Source: Mucilaginibacter sp. CSA2-8R
Lineage (GTDB): Bacteria; Bacteroidota; Bacteroidia; Sphingobacteriales; Sphingobacteriaceae
DNA length: 64,000 nucleotides
Assembly: GCF_038806765.1 (NCBI RefSeq)
Contig: NZ_CP152389.1
Location: 2,232,001 to 2,296,000 of the forward strand
Direction of reading: 5' to 3'
This document shows, in pieces, positions 9,094 to 18,238 of this stretch. Every line of letters starts with the position of its first letter. The stretch's first letter is position 1. A program made the translations under genes and the position numbers. The notes under the pieces are model-generated. The model saw nothing but the letters and a program-made list of their open reading frames with translations. It did not search any database and was not told the DNA's origin.

Positions 9094-9849
9094 ATGAAAA
9101 AACTTTACTTTTTAATTATAATTCTCATTAGCAGTGTGTGCACATCATGTGTAGACATCGTGGAGCGCTATAACTTCAAAGCCAGTGGTGCTTGCGATGT
9201 TATTTATGATTTTGACATGAGCCGGGCCGTAGCCGTATTGCATAATTTATTATCTGACTCGGTAGCGGCAACCCCGCAGTTTGCTATGGTAAAAGACACA
9301 GTAATGAATTTGTACAGTGCCCTGCCCGACAGCACCCAGGGTAAGTTAAACATTGAACAAACTAAACTGGCTAAAAGCAGTAACCTGGCTATTGATATGA
9401 ATCTTAAAAAGGATATCATGAAGGTGAGTATCAGGCATCAGGCTGATAGCCCGGCCGGATTAGAATATTATTTGCAGCAACTTTCTAAATTGGCTAATTA
9501 TAATCAGCTTTCTAAAAAAGGCAGTGCCGTGAACATATTTAACGCGCAGCAACTTATTGCAGGGCAAGATTGTTATTCTTACCAGGTTACGTCACATAAA
9601 TTTTGCCGCATTATAGATAAAACCAAGTTTAATAACTTTCTTAAAAAAACGCAGTCTACTTTTGCTATGGCTAAGGCTATGCTTATAGATATGCCCTATA
9701 AAGTAGTGCTCAACTTTGCCAAGCCGGTTAAAAAAATTGATAATAAGAAAGCCATAATATCGGCCGACAGGAAGCAGGTAATTTTACAAACCAATATGGA
9801 TGAATTGATTAAAAATCCGACGGTGATGAACCTGCAGATAGATTTTTAA
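9094..9849 (+). CDS. Predicted lipoprotein of unknown function
   Basis: A 251-residue exported protein that I do not recognise. ATG 9094 is chosen because a basic and hydrophobic signal (MKKLYFLIIILISSVCTSC) starts there and ends at a cysteine that could be lipidated, although VCTSC is a poor lipobox. The frame also permits an upstream start at 9067. The rest is a soluble alpha/beta-looking sequence rich in Lys and Asn, with no catalytic motif that I can see. A -7-like box (AATATTTG, 9062-9069) precedes it. The Rieske gene starts two bases after its stop, so the two are probably cotranscribed. Confidence 0.65.
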   Translation: MKKLYFLIIILISSVCTSCVDIVERYNFKASGACDVIYDFDMSRAVAVLHNLLSDSVAATPQFAMVKDTVMNLYSALPDSTQGKLNIEQTKLAKSSNLAIDMNLKKDIMKVSIRHQADSPAGLEYYLQQLSKLANYNQLSKKGSAVNIFNAQQLIAGQDCYSYQVTSHKFCRIIDKTKFNNFLKKTQSTFAMAKAMLIDMPYKVVLNFAKPVKKIDNKKAIISADRKQVILQTNMDELIKNPTVMNLQIDF

Positions 9850-9851
9850 AA

Positions 9852-10190
9852 GTGGCCTGGTACAAAGTTTTAGAGCGGGTAGAGTTGAGCCAGCCATTTA
9901 TTAAAAAAGTTAATGCGGGCGGAAAAAACGTCTGCTTGATTAACTATAACAAGCAAGTGTTCGCACTATCAGCTTCATGCCCGCATGCTGGTGCCGATTT
10001 AAGCCAAGGTTGGTGTAGCGAAGAACGTTTGGTATGTCCGCGCCATCGGTATGAGTACGATTTGCAAACCGGTAAAGGCGCACCTGGCCAAAACGACTAT
10101 GTAAAAACTTATAACGTAAAAGTAGAAGGAACCGACGTTTACGTTGAAATAACAAGATGGACTGACCGTTTGAAAAACTGGATCACATAG
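9852..10190 (+). CDS. Small Rieske [2Fe-2S] ferredoxin
   Basis: A 112-residue soluble Rieske protein, the electron-transfer type found as a ferredoxin with oxygenases or as a stand-alone redox protein. The cluster ligands are Cys43-x-His45 (CPHAG) and Cys62-x2-His65 (CPRHRYEYD), with the usual spacing. There is no signal peptide or membrane anchor, so it should be cytoplasmic. The start is GTG 9852, two bases after the preceding lipoprotein stop. No oxygenase or reductase partner lies nearby, so its redox partner is unknown. Confidence 0.88.
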   Translation: MAWYKVLERVELSQPFIKKVNAGGKNVCLINYNKQVFALSASCPHAGADLSQGWCSEERLVCPRHRYEYDLQTGKGAPGQNDYVKTYNVKVEGTDVYVEITRWTDRLKNWIT

Positions 10191-10198
10191 AAGCAAAA

Positions 10199-10224
10199 AG
10201 GGCTGCACATTGCTGAACAGCCCT
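10199..10224. terminator. Bidirectional terminator between Rieske gene and folD
   Basis: A 7-bp stem agggctg/cagccct (10199-10205 with 10218-10224) has an A run on its left and T-rich sequence on its right, so it can end transcription from both convergent genes. Confidence 0.8.
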
Positions 10225-10240
10225 CTTTAACATCACTTAT

Positions 10241-11137
10241 TTAGAACTTACTTAAATTTGGATAGACCTCGCGATTGGCTGAGGCTAGCGTGTTTTTGAG
10301 TAAGCCGATAATCGTCATCAAGCCAACGCCGCCCGGAACCGGTGTAATCCACGAAGTTTTAGGGGCAACATTTTCAAAATCAACATCACCGTATAATTTG
10401 TAGCCCGATTTGGTAGTGGTGGAAGTTTCGCGGTTCATACCTACGTCAATCACCACGGCACCTTCTTTTACCATATCAGCCGTAATAAAATTCTTTTTAC
10501 CTATGGCCACAATCAGGATGTCTGCATCCAGCGTAAACTTTTTAATGTCTGGCGTGCGGCTATGGCAAATAGTAACAGTGCAGTTGCCTGGCTGAGTATT
10601 GCGAGCCATCAATATACTCATGGGCGAACCTACAATGTTACTCCGGCCTACTACCACGCAGTGTTTACCTGCGGTTTCAACGCCATATTCTTTTAACATT
10701 AACGTAATGCCGTAAGGCGTTGCCGGGATAAATGAGGGTAAGTTGCGCTGCATGCGGCCCAGGTTGATAGGATGGAAGCCGTCTACATCTTTACGATGAT
10801 CTATCTGTTCGGTTACTTTTTCAGGATCAATGTGCTTAGGCAAAGGCAGTTGCACAATGATGCCGTCAATGTCCGGGTTGTGGTTAAGTTCCGAAACTTT
10901 AAGCAGTAATTCATCTTCAGTTACATCATCTTCGTAACGTACCAACGTTGATTTAAAACCTACCTTTTCGCAGTTGCGCATTTTGCTGGCTACGTAAGTT
11001 TCGCTACCGCCATCGTGGCCTACCAGTACGGCTACCAAATGCGGCTTACGACCCGATTGCTTTAAATATTCGGCTGCCTGTTCGGCAATTTCAACTTTCA
11101 GTTTCTCCGAAACGTATTTTCCGTCAAGTATCTCCAT
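10241..11137 (-). CDS. folD: Bifunctional methylenetetrahydrofolate dehydrogenase/cyclohydrolase FolD
   Basis: FolD interconverts 5,10-methylene-, methenyl- and 10-formyl-tetrahydrofolate in cytoplasmic one-carbon metabolism. The 298-residue protein carries the signature [13 protein letters not shown], the catalytic-lysine region [14 protein letters not shown] near residue 50, PATPYGI, and the NADP-binding segment [16 protein letters not shown]. The last stretch, [13 protein letters not shown], reads [11 protein letters not shown] in most FolD proteins, so leucine replaces a common proline. Length is normal. It lies downstream of lepA on the opposite side of a GC-rich repeat and may have its own promoter. 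Confidence 0.95.
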   Translation of the reverse strand: MEILDGKYVSEKLKVEIAEQAAEYLKQSGRKPHLVAVLVGHDGGSETYVASKMRNCEKVGFKSTLVRYEDDVTEDELLLKVSELNHNPDIDGIIVQLPLPKHIDPEKVTEQIDHRKDVDGFHPINLGRMQRNLPSFIPATPYGITLMLKEYGVETAGKHCVVVGRSNIVGSPMSILMARNTQPGNCTVTICHSRTPDIKKFTLDADILIVAIGKKNFITADMVKEGAVVIDVGMNRETSTTTKSGYKLYGDVDFENVAPKTSWITPVPGGVGLMTIIGLLKNTLASANREVYPNLSKF

Positions 11138-11144
11138 GCCCCTA

Positions 11145-11244
11145 ACCCCTAAAGAGGAAATTTTTTAATATTTTATTCTATAAAATCTGCCCCAAAATAA
11201 AACGCCCCAAGTCTTTTACTCCCCCTTCAGGGGGCCGGGGACTT
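11145..11244. repeat. GC-rich palindromic intergenic element between folD and lepA
   Basis: The folD-lepA spacer has C/G-rich blocks that are unlike the AT-rich spacers elsewhere. On the plus strand, cccccttcaggggg (11221-11234) forms a 5-bp GC stem with a tetraloop. AAGTC (11209-11213) pairs with GACTT (11240-11244) outside it, and a second block, cccctaacccctaaagagg, lies at about 11140-11158. The hairpin starts about 10 bases after the lepA stop and may act as its terminator. The block style is that of the dispersed palindromes common between genes in this group (from memory). Confidence 0.5.
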
Positions 11245-13032
11245 CTAATCCAATTTCAACACCGCCATAAACGCCGATTGCGGTATTTCGACGTTGCCTA
11301 CCTGGCGCATCCGTTTTTTACCTTTTTTCTGTTTCTCTAACAGTTTACGCTTCCGCGAAATATCACCACCATAACACTTGGCGGTTACGTCTTTACGTAA
11401 TGCTTTAACCGTTTCGCGTGCTATAATTTTTGCACCGATAGAGGCCTGTACAATGATTTCGAATTGCTGGCGCGGAATTAATTCTTTCAGCTTTTCACAA
11501 ATCTTTTTACCAAAATCGTATGAGTTGCTACGGTGAATTAACGAGGACAATGCATCAACAGGTTCGCCGTTTAAGCGGATGTCAAGCCTTACCAAATCCG
11601 ACTGGCGATAGCCAATCTGGTTGTAGTCAAACGAGGCATATCCTTTAGATATCGTTTTTAGTTTGTCGTAAAAGTCAAATACAATCTCACCCATCGGCAT
11701 CTCAAAAATCAGTTCCACCCGGTCAGACGTTAAGTAAGACTGGTTTACAATGGCTCCGCGTTTCTGGATACATAACGACATTACCGGACCAACAAATTCG
11801 GCCTTAGTGATAATGTTAGCTTTGATGTAGGGCTCCTCAACAAAGTCGAGTTTGCTTGGGTCGGGTAAGTCCGACGGGTTGTTTACCGTTAACGGGTCGC
11901 CTTTGGTGGTATAGGCAATGTACGACACGTTGGGCACGGTGGTAATTACCGTCATGTCGAACTCGCGCTCCAAACGTTCCTGAATAATCTCCATGTGGAG
12001 CATACCCAAAAATCCGCATCGGAAACCAAAGCCTAACGCAGCCGACGACTCTGGCTCAAACACCAGTGAAGCGTCGTTTAACTGCAGCTTACCCATCGAG
12101 TCGCGCAGCTCTTCGTAATCTTCGGTATCAACCGGGTAAATGCCGGCAAATACCATAGGTTTTACCTCTTCAAATCCTTGTATACCGCTTGCTGCAGGGC
12201 GTTCAATCAGCGTAATGGTATCGCCAACTTTAACCTCCTTAGCTTCCTTAATGCCGGAAATGATGTAACCTACATCGCCGGTTTTAATGACGTCTTTAGG
12301 TAGTTGTGTTAATTTAAGGGTACCCACTTCGTCGGCAATGTATTCTTTGCCAGTGGCCATAAATTTAACCTTGGTATTTTTCCTGATCTCACCGTTCACT
12401 ACTTTATAGTAAGCAATAATACCGCGGAAAGAGTTGAATACCGAGTCGAAAATCAACGCTTGCAACGGCGCATCCGGGTCGCCAACAGGGGCTGGCACAC
12501 GCTCGATTATTGCACGCAACACTTCCTCAATACCCATACCGGTTTTGCCCGATGCCGCTAAAATTTCTTCGCGTTTGCAGCCAATCAGGTCAACAATCTG
12601 GTCTTTCACCTCCTCGGGCATAGCGCCCGGCAGGTCCATTTTGTTAAGTACCGGGATAATTTCCAGATCGTTCTCTAAAGCCAAATAAAGGTTAGAGATG
12701 GTTTGTGCCTGGATACCTTGTGAGGCATCCACAATTAGCAACGCACCTTCGCATGCTGCGATAGAACGCGATACCTCATAAGAGAAATCGACGTGACCAG
12801 GGGTATCAATCAGGTTTAAAACATAGGGCTGGCCGTCCAGGGTGTAATCCATCTGGATGGCGTGGCTTTTTATGGTAATACCGCGCTCGCGCTCTAAGTC
12901 CATGTCATCAAGTAATTGGGCTTGTGCTTCGCGCTGGGTAATAGTCTTGGTATATTCGAGCAAACGATCGGCCAGGGTGCTTTTACCGTGGTCGATGTGA
13001 GCGATGATACAAAAGTTACGGATGTGCTTCAT
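11245..13032 (-). CDS. lepA: Elongation factor 4 (LepA), ribosomal back-translocase GTPase
   Basis: LepA is a conserved translational GTPase that acts on stalled or initiating ribosomes. The 595-residue protein has the G1 motif AHIDHGKST, the switch region [13 protein letters not shown]3 DTPGH, and G4 [11 protein letters not shown]-like domains III and V and the LepA-specific C-terminal domain ([25 protein letters not shown]) follow. ATG 13032 is chosen because the protein then begins [19 protein letters not shown] as in other LepA. The alternative at 13044 lies inside a -7 box. It is alone on its strand. Confidence 0.95.
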   Translation of the reverse strand: MKHIRNFCIIAHIDHGKSTLADRLLEYTKTITQREAQAQLLDDMDLERERGITIKSHAIQMDYTLDGQPYVLNLIDTPGHVDFSYEVSRSIAACEGALLIVDASQGIQAQTISNLYLALENDLEIIPVLNKMDLPGAMPEEVKDQIVDLIGCKREEILAASGKTGMGIEEVLRAIIERVPAPVGDPDAPLQALIFDSVFNSFRGIIAYYKVVNGEIRKNTKVKFMATGKEYIADEVGTLKLTQLPKDVIKTGDVGYIISGIKEAKEVKVGDTITLIERPAASGIQGFEEVKPMVFAGIYPVDTEDYEELRDSMGKLQLNDASLVFEPESSAALGFGFRCGFLGMLHMEIIQERLEREFDMTVITTVPNVSYIAYTTKGDPLTVNNPSDLPDPSKLDFVEEPYIKANIITKAEFVGPVMSLCIQKRGAIVNQSYLTSDRVELIFEMPMGEIVFDFYDKLKTISKGYASFDYNQIGYRQSDLVRLDIRLNGEPVDALSSLIHRSNSYDFGKKICEKLKELIPRQQFEIIVQASIGAKIIARETVKALRKDVTAKCYGGDISRKRKLLEKQKKGKKRMRQVGNVEIPQSAFMAVLKLD

Positions 13033-13041
13033 TTGAAAACG

Positions 13042-13049
13042 CAAAAGTA
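13042..13049 (-). promoter_or_regulatory. lepA -7 promoter element
   Basis: TACTTTTG on the minus strand is a perfect TAnnTTTG box, predicting a start near 13038 and a leader of about six bases before the lepA ATG. No good TTTG is found at the expected -33 distance, so confidence is limited. Confidence 0.4.
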
Positions 13050-13124
13050 GCTTTTTAAGCCGATAAATTTGCTATCATTATCAATTCAAGTAACTTGAGA
13101 ATTTCTTACCGTTTTTGTGAATTT

Positions 13125-14273
13125 ATGAAAAACCTACTCACAATTGTACTTACACTCATCAACCTTAGTGCTATAGCCTGCCATTGTTCTGTAATACCCG
13201 AATTTAAAGACAAGAATGATTTGAAGCCTTATGAGTTTATAGCGCTTGCCAAGGTGGCAGCTTTAAGTCCTACCGATACTGCAAAACCGTGGTTTAGGCG
13301 ACGGGATGGCGACATAAAAATCGAAATTATCGAGTTGTTCAAAGGCGCGAAAGAAACGGTGATTAACGAACCTAACGTAAATAGCAGTTGCGACCTGGGG
13401 ATTAATATGGGAGAACAGTGGTTGTTCTTCGGCTCGAAAGGCAAAGACAAAATAGAGATCCAACCTTGTAACTATAATATTAAATATCGGGATGTGAGCG
13501 GACTCAGAGATTGGCAGTATTTTCGGGGAATTGATAGGTTGAACGTTTTAATTAGGCTTTTTTATCCAGATAAATTTAACCCGCTGACAGATACCATAAA
13601 GTATGATAATGATCTACCCGAAATTGTTCAGCACTTTAAAAACGGAAAGTTGCAGGGCGAACGACAAATATTTTATCCTTCGGGGAAGCTTTACATCAGC
13701 GAAAAATTTAACAAAGGCGAACGCGTCAAGTATCGGAAAGTATACAGTGCCATAGGTCAGCTAATTTATAATGTCAGATATGGCGGTGGCGGACTTGTCA
13801 AAGTAAGAACGTCATATTACGACATACTCGAGTTAAAGCGGTGGATTCCAATTGAAGCACGCATCAATAAGGCCACCGGAGAGATTTACAATGTCGATGA
13901 CCCGCAGGTTAAACGAGCGCTTGACTCAATAGGCTATACTTTGGCAGTAACAAAACCAAGTTTGCGGTATAAAACGACGTTTAGCCATCATGGGCGTAAT
14001 TATATATCTTATGGCTATAATCAGCAAGGGAAAGTCACAAATTACAGAAATGTTAACAGCAGAAAAAAAGTAGCAGAGCTTTACCGCTATCACGACGACG
14101 GCAGCATTGAAACCTACCGAAAACTTGATGCTGTTAACAACCAAGAGATTGAACATGACTATCACCTCAATGAAGCCCGGCGCGATTTTTTATTACCTTG
14201 CGAGTCGTGTAAGTATTATTTTAATCCCGAATACGACAACGGCTCTAAACCCGAAGCTGTTTATTTATGGTGA
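13125..14273 (+). CDS. Secreted TIMP/NTR-like protein with MORN-type repeats
   Basis: A 382-residue exported protein. ATG 13125 opens a signal peptide ending LSAIA, directly followed by CHCS. A Cys-x-Cys at the mature N-terminus, with further cysteines at SSCDLG and QPCNYN over the first 130 residues, resembles the netrin/TIMP fold seen in a family of bacterial secreted proteins. The strand ending ELFKGAKETV supports that. The middle contains MORN_2-type strands (NGKLQGERQIFYPSGKLYISEKFNKG), as in YwqK-like antitoxins. The C-terminus has a CESC motif. The function is unknown, and protease inhibition or metal binding are only guesses. Its stop overlaps the next gene by 7 bases. Confidence 0.65.
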   Translation: MKNLLTIVLTLINLSAIACHCSVIPEFKDKNDLKPYEFIALAKVAALSPTDTAKPWFRRRDGDIKIEIIELFKGAKETVINEPNVNSSCDLGINMGEQWLFFGSKGKDKIEIQPCNYNIKYRDVSGLRDWQYFRGIDRLNVLIRLFYPDKFNPLTDTIKYDNDLPEIVQHFKNGKLQGERQIFYPSGKLYISEKFNKGERVKYRKVYSAIGQLIYNVRYGGGGLVKVRTSYYDILELKRWIPIEARINKATGEIYNVDDPQVKRALDSIGYTLAVTKPSLRYKTTFSHHGRNYISYGYNQQGKVTNYRNVNSRKKVAELYRYHDDGSIETYRKLDAVNNQEIEHDYHLNEARRDFLLPCESCKYYFNPEYDNGSKPEAVYLW

Positions 14274-15160
14274 GCACACAATTAAGTCCGTCTTTTTTGG
14301 GCTATCTGTCTGCAGAATTGTCTGAGAAGACTAAATTAGCAGTAGAAATTAAAGATGCCAAACCTGTATCCGGCGGTGATATCAGCGCAGCGTTTATGCT
14401 AACAACCAACGGCAGGCGGTATTTTATGAAACTGAACAGCCAGAGCGCCTACCCGCTGTTGTTTGAGCGTGAAAGCGAGGGCCTGGATGCCATCAGGCAA
14501 ACCCGAACCGTAGCGGTACCGCAAGCAGTATTGCACGGAGCGTTTGAGGATAACGCTTTCCTGGTATTGGCTTGGATAGAAACCGGTGCTAAATCGTCGC
14601 AGGCCTTAACAGCATTAGGGCAGCAACTGGCAGCCATGCATCGGTGTACCGCATCGCATTACGGGTTTGAGCACGATAATTATATGGGCAGTTTGCCGCA
14701 GTCAAACACGAAGCATACCAAGTGGGCAGACTTTTTCATTAACGAGCGGCTACAGCCGATGGTGCAAACTGCCGCTGACCGTAATCTGCTAAGTACACGG
14801 CAAGTCGATTTGTTTGAGCAGTTGTACGCCCGGTTACCGGAGCTTTTTGCTGAAGAGCAGCCTGCTTTGATACACGGCGATTTATGGGGAGGAAATTACT
14901 TGGTGGACACTGCGGGGAAGCCCTACCTGATTGACCCGGCCGTTAGTTACGGTCATCGCGAGTTTGATTTGGCCATGACCACACTGTTCGGCGGATTTAG
15001 CTCAGATTTTTACGCGGCTTACCATGAAGCATATCCGCTGGCACCCGGCTGGCAGCAACGTGCCGCGTTATGGAATTTGTATCCTTTGCTATTGCATCTC
15101 AATTTATTTGGCGCCAGCTATTTACCTCAGGTCATTGACTCCGTAAATATGTACTTATAA
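14267..15160 (+). CDS. Fructosamine-kinase-family protein
   Basis: A 297-residue member of the fructosamine/ketosamine-3-kinase family (aminoglycoside-phosphotransferase fold), which phosphorylates sugar adducts on protein amines so that they fall off. It shows the family-specific catalytic loop HGDLWGGNYLV, then the metal-binding YLIDPAVSYGHREFDLAM. An N-terminal lysine in RYFMKLNSQ matches the ATP-binding position. It is cytoplasmic. Its ATG lies inside the last codons of the preceding gene (7-base overlap), so translation is probably coupled, although a secreted protein and a cytoplasmic kinase have no obvious shared task. Confidence 0.9.
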   Translation: MVSTQLSPSFLGYLSAELSEKTKLAVEIKDAKPVSGGDISAAFMLTTNGRRYFMKLNSQSAYPLLFERESEGLDAIRQTRTVAVPQAVLHGAFEDNAFLVLAWIETGAKSSQALTALGQQLAAMHRCTASHYGFEHDNYMGSLPQSNTKHTKWADFFINERLQPMVQTAADRNLLSTRQVDLFEQLYARLPELFAEEQPALIHGDLWGGNYLVDTAGKPYLIDPAVSYGHREFDLAMTTLFGGFSSDFYAAYHEAYPLAPGWQQRAALWNLYPLLLHLNLFGASYLPQVIDSVNMYL

Positions 15161-15164
15161 ACGC

Positions 15165-15193
15165 AAAGCGCCCGGTTTACAGCCGGGCGCTTT
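15165..15193. terminator. Strong bidirectional terminator
   Basis: An 11-bp perfect stem (15165-15175 with 15183-15193, loop tttacag) has A and T runs at its ends. It separates the convergent fructosamine-kinase-like and cytochrome genes. Confidence 0.9.
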
Positions 15194-15215
15194 ATAACAT
15201 TAAGAATAAAAATTT

Positions 15216-15662
15216 TTACTTGCCTCTTAACTTTTTTACCTCCGTGGCAGATACCGCACTGGCTTTATTACCAAAATTGCTGCGTACATAAGTCAGCACA
15301 TCAGCAATCTGCTTGTCGGTTAAATGATTAAGCGAGGGCATAACGTTGTTGTACATCTCACCTTCAATCTCAACGCGGTCGTTAAAGCCGTTTAACACAA
15401 TTTTAATCAACCTCGTCTTGTCGCCTAAAACATAGTCGGTTTTGATGAGCGGCGGGTTCATGTTGGGCACGCCGCCACCGTCGGCCTGGTGGCAGGTTAG
15501 GCAGTTTTGTAAGTACACGGTTTTGCCATCCGTGGCCCCAGTTGTTACCATGGGAGTTTTAGGTTTGGCAACACCTGCTTTTTTTACCGGGCTTTTTTGG
15601 GCAAATGCACCGGTTGTTAATATCAGCAAAGCCGTTATTGATAGTGTGAATAGTCTGTTCAT
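15216..15662 (-). CDS. Periplasmic mono-haem c-type cytochrome
   Basis: A 148-residue class I cytochrome c that carries electrons in the periplasm. A signal peptide ends TTGAFAQ. The haem-binding CLTCH is at Cys54, Cys57 and His58, and the likely distal ligand is Met108 in NNVMPSL. The ATG shares one base with the stop codon of the upstream dehydrogenase (TAATG), so the two are translated together. This makes it the probable electron acceptor of that PQQ-type enzyme. Confidence 0.9.
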   Translation of the reverse strand: MNRLFTLSITALLILTTGAFAQKSPVKKAGVAKPKTPMVTTGATDGKTVYLQNCLTCHQADGGGVPNMNPPLIKTDYVLGDKTRLIKIVLNGFNDRVEIEGEMYNNVMPSLNHLTDKQIADVLTYVRSNFGNKASAVSATEVKKLRGK

Positions 15663-16951
15663 TATTTATTATATACAATACGATAGATAGTTCCTTTTAC
15701 ATCGTCGCTTACGTAGAGTGAGCCATCCGGGCCTTGGGCTAAGCCACAAGGTTTGTGGTCGGCGCGGCCGCTCGCTGTTTTTTCTGGCGAGCCCGAAAAG
15801 CCGTCGGCAAACACCTCGTACTTACCAAAAGGCTTGCCATCTTTAAACGGTTGAAAAACTACAAAGAAGCCTGCTTGTGGTTCGGGCGCACGGTTCCATG
15901 AACCATGAAAGGCAATAAATGCACCATTCTTATATTTCTCTGGAAACATGTTGCCAGTGTAAAACAACAGCCCGTTAGGTGCCATATGGCCCGGGTAAGC
16001 TGCAGCCGGCTCAATGTAGTCTTTGCTGCCTTCTTTTTTACTGTCGCCGCCGTATTCTGGAGCTACGATTTTTTTGTGCTCATCTTGATTGTAATATATG
16101 TACGGCCAGCCGGCGTTATCTCCTTTTTTTAGAGCGTACATACACTCGGCAGGGTAAATGGCCGATTGCTGTACGGTATACAACGCGGGGAATAAATCAT
16201 GTAACTGATCGCGGCCGTGTTGCATAACAAAAAGCTGGTTATCTTGCTGGTTCCAGTCCAGCCCTACAACATTACGTAAGCCGGTGGCATAGCGCACACC
16301 GTCTTTATAAGTTTGGTTAGCTTTGCTGGCTTTAAACTGCCATATGCCGCCTGCCGAATCTAATATGGGGCAACCTTTGCGTCCCATTGATCCTGGCGTA
16401 CGATCTTTTTCCTGGCACGAGTTGGAGTAAGCGCCAATGTTCACATAAAGGTTATCGTTATTATCTACAACAATAGATTTTGATTCGTGCTGGCGGCGTT
16501 CAATCAGGCCCGTCACAATCTTTTCGGGTGCATCAGGACTGGTTACCTGACCGTTTTCATTTAGTTTATACCTAAAAACTTCGGTATCTGACGAGGCATA
16601 CAAGTAGCCGTTTTTGATGTACATACCCGTGCCACCGTAGTTACCAAACATTTTGGTGTCATCCATTTTACCGTCATCATTGGCGTCCTGTAAATACACA
16701 ATGCCTTTTCCGTCCTTAGGTCGGTTAAGTTTAACGTAGATGTCGCCGCCGTTGGTGACTGCTATATGGCGCGCTTTGCCAACGTTTTCGGCAGCACGCA
16801 GTGCCCCAAAACCTGCAGGCAGCTTTAGCCCGGCATTGTCAGCATCCGGGTTAACCGTGCTTACAATCATAGGTTTATTAGCATTATACCACAGCAGCCC
16901 TGCTGCTGCAAAAAGGGGTATAAAAGAGGAGAAAGCAACTTTTAATTTCAT
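15662..16951 (-). CDS. Sorbosone-dehydrogenase-like PQQ-type sugar dehydrogenase
   Basis: A 429-residue exported beta-propeller protein of the L-sorbosone/soluble glucose dehydrogenase superfamily, which oxidises sugars or aldehydes with PQQ. An N-terminal signal or anchor (FSSFIPLFAAAGLLWYNA) leads to blades with LPAGFGALRAAENVGKARHIAV, GLRNVVGLDWNQQDNQLFVMQHGRDQL, and the family ending AFHGSWNRAPEPQAGFFVVFQPF...GLAQGPDGSLYVSDDVKGTIYRI. The TAATG overlap with a cytochrome c gene fits electron transfer to that cytochrome. No PQQ-synthesis genes are visible, and some bacteria of this group import PQQ. The substrate is unknown. Confidence 0.85.
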   Translation of the reverse strand: MKLKVAFSSFIPLFAAAGLLWYNANKPMIVSTVNPDADNAGLKLPAGFGALRAAENVGKARHIAVTNGGDIYVKLNRPKDGKGIVYLQDANDDGKMDDTKMFGNYGGTGMYIKNGYLYASSDTEVFRYKLNENGQVTSPDAPEKIVTGLIERRQHESKSIVVDNNDNLYVNIGAYSNSCQEKDRTPGSMGRKGCPILDSAGGIWQFKASKANQTYKDGVRYATGLRNVVGLDWNQQDNQLFVMQHGRDQLHDLFPALYTVQQSAIYPAECMYALKKGDNAGWPYIYYNQDEHKKIVAPEYGGDSKKEGSKDYIEPAAAYPGHMAPNGLLFYTGNMFPEKYKNGAFIAFHGSWNRAPEPQAGFFVVFQPFKDGKPFGKYEVFADGFSGSPEKTASGRADHKPCGLAQGPDGSLYVSDDVKGTIYRIVYNK

Positions 16952-16970
16952 AGGTTTGTTAGTTATGCAT

Positions 16971-16997
16971 CAAAAATAATATAATATAACATACAAA
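16971..16997 (-). promoter_or_regulatory. Promoter of the sorbosone-dehydrogenase/cytochrome operon
   Basis: On the minus strand, TTTG (16997-16994) and a perfect -7 box TATTTTTG (16978-16971) are 15 bases apart, slightly short of the usual 17 or more. The predicted start near 16967 gives a leader of about 16 bases. Confidence 0.4.
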
Positions 16998-17147
16998 TAA
17001 CAGTGTTGGTATTTAACAATATTGCTACATCATTATAAACCTGCCCGGTGAGGTATTTACAATACTTTTAATTATAAAAACACTTATTATTTAAGACGTT
17101 AAACCTTGCTGTTGCATAACCTGTCATACCTGCAAATTTTGCAACGT

Positions 17148-18116
17148 ATGAAAAAGATTTTCTTATCTATATTTTTAGCAGCCGGTGGTTTATTAACTCA
17201 AACTGCTAAAGCACAGGTGGGGGTTAGCGTTGGTATGCGAATTGGCCCATTGGTTATTAACGTGCACAAGCCGGTGATGGCGCCCCCCGTTGTTTACGAC
17301 GATTTTTATTACCTGCCCGACGTAGAGGCGTATTATTCGGTACCCGAACATTGTTACTATTATATGGACGATGACCAGCGTTGGATAAGCGGACAATATT
17401 TACCCGGCCGTTACCATGATTACGATTGGCGCAGTGCCCGCCGCTACGAGGTAAGGGCACAGCGCCCTTACGCAAACCACGATTTTTACCGCAATAGATT
17501 TGGCGGAAACCGCGGCGGTAACTGGGGCAACGGCGACCAATATGCTAACCGCGGTGGGTATGATCGCAGGGGAGGGAATGAAGTTTACCGTCAGCCTCAG
17601 CGCAATGACGACCGGTTTGAAAACCGTGGTAGTTACGAGCGCCGCTTACCAAGCTCACCTTATGACTCTAACAACGCCGGCGGTGGCCGCGGAGGTTATA
17701 ATGACCGTCAGATGCCGCAGAACCGTAACAATGGTGGCTGGAACAACGACCGCCAGAACGATAACAACGGTTGGAATGGCAATCGCCGCAATGACAACAA
17801 TAATGGTTGGAACGGTAACCGCCAGAATGAGAACGAAGGCAATGGTGGCCGTAACCGTAACTACGGTCCCGACCGTAACCAAGGTGGCATCATAAATCAA
17901 GGCGGCGAAAACCGCGGTAACGATGGTGGTGGCCAATACAACCAGGGCAATCGTCCGCAAGGCGAATACAGCCGTCCGTCTAATAACAACGGACAAGGCC
18001 AAAACGGTAACCCGAACGGTGGCGGCGACCGTGGTAACCGGGGCGGTGTTGATGGTCAGCAACGCGGTGGTGGTATGCGTCAGCAAATGGCATCAGTTCC
18101 ACGTATGGGTTTTTAA
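17148..18116 (+). CDS. Secreted Asn/Gly/Arg-rich low-complexity protein
   Basis: A 322-residue exported protein. ATG 17148 opens the signal peptide MKKIFLSIFLAAGG...TAKAQ. A Tyr-rich N-terminal region (PPVVYDDFYYLPDVEAYYSVPEHCYYYMDDDQRWISGQYLPG) looks folded and belongs to a Bacteroidota family of unnamed exported proteins. From about residue 120 the sequence is almost entirely Asn, Gly, Arg, Gln and Asp in imperfect repeats such as NNGWNGNRRND and NNGGWNNDRQND, very basic overall. An exported disordered polycation could bind nucleic acid, anionic glycan or the cell surface, but nothing shows which. Several long ORFs on both strands here are artefacts of the repeats. Confidence 0.75.
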   Translation: MKKIFLSIFLAAGGLLTQTAKAQVGVSVGMRIGPLVINVHKPVMAPPVVYDDFYYLPDVEAYYSVPEHCYYYMDDDQRWISGQYLPGRYHDYDWRSARRYEVRAQRPYANHDFYRNRFGGNRGGNWGNGDQYANRGGYDRRGGNEVYRQPQRNDDRFENRGSYERRLPSSPYDSNNAGGGRGGYNDRQMPQNRNNGGWNNDRQNDNNGWNGNRRNDNNNGWNGNRQNENEGNGGRNRNYGPDRNQGGIINQGGENRGNDGGGQYNQGNRPQGEYSRPSNNNGQGQNGNPNGGGDRGNRGGVDGQQRGGGMRQQMASVPRMGF

Positions 18117-18143
18117 CAAGAAAATCTCTCCAGTATATATCAT

Positions 18144-18173
18144 CAAAACGGCTGCTGTTTAGCGGCCGTTTTG
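18144..18173 (+). terminator. Terminator after the Asn/Gly/Arg-rich gene
   Basis: A 13-bp stem with one G-T wobble (18144-18156 with 18161-18173, loop gttt) ends in a T run. It is a strong intrinsic terminator. Confidence 0.9.
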
Positions 18174-18238
18174 TATTTAGGCCCGTCAAGGCATGCAATA
18201 CTCGCACACCGGGCGAGTTGCTTAAGTATCTCGGCTTG

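Noticed and set aside
17500..18207. Several overlapping ORFs of 70-143 residues on both strands
   Set aside because: They are by-products of the Asn/Gly/Arg codon repeats in the gene at 17148. They give Thr/Val/Ala-only proteins and have no start context.
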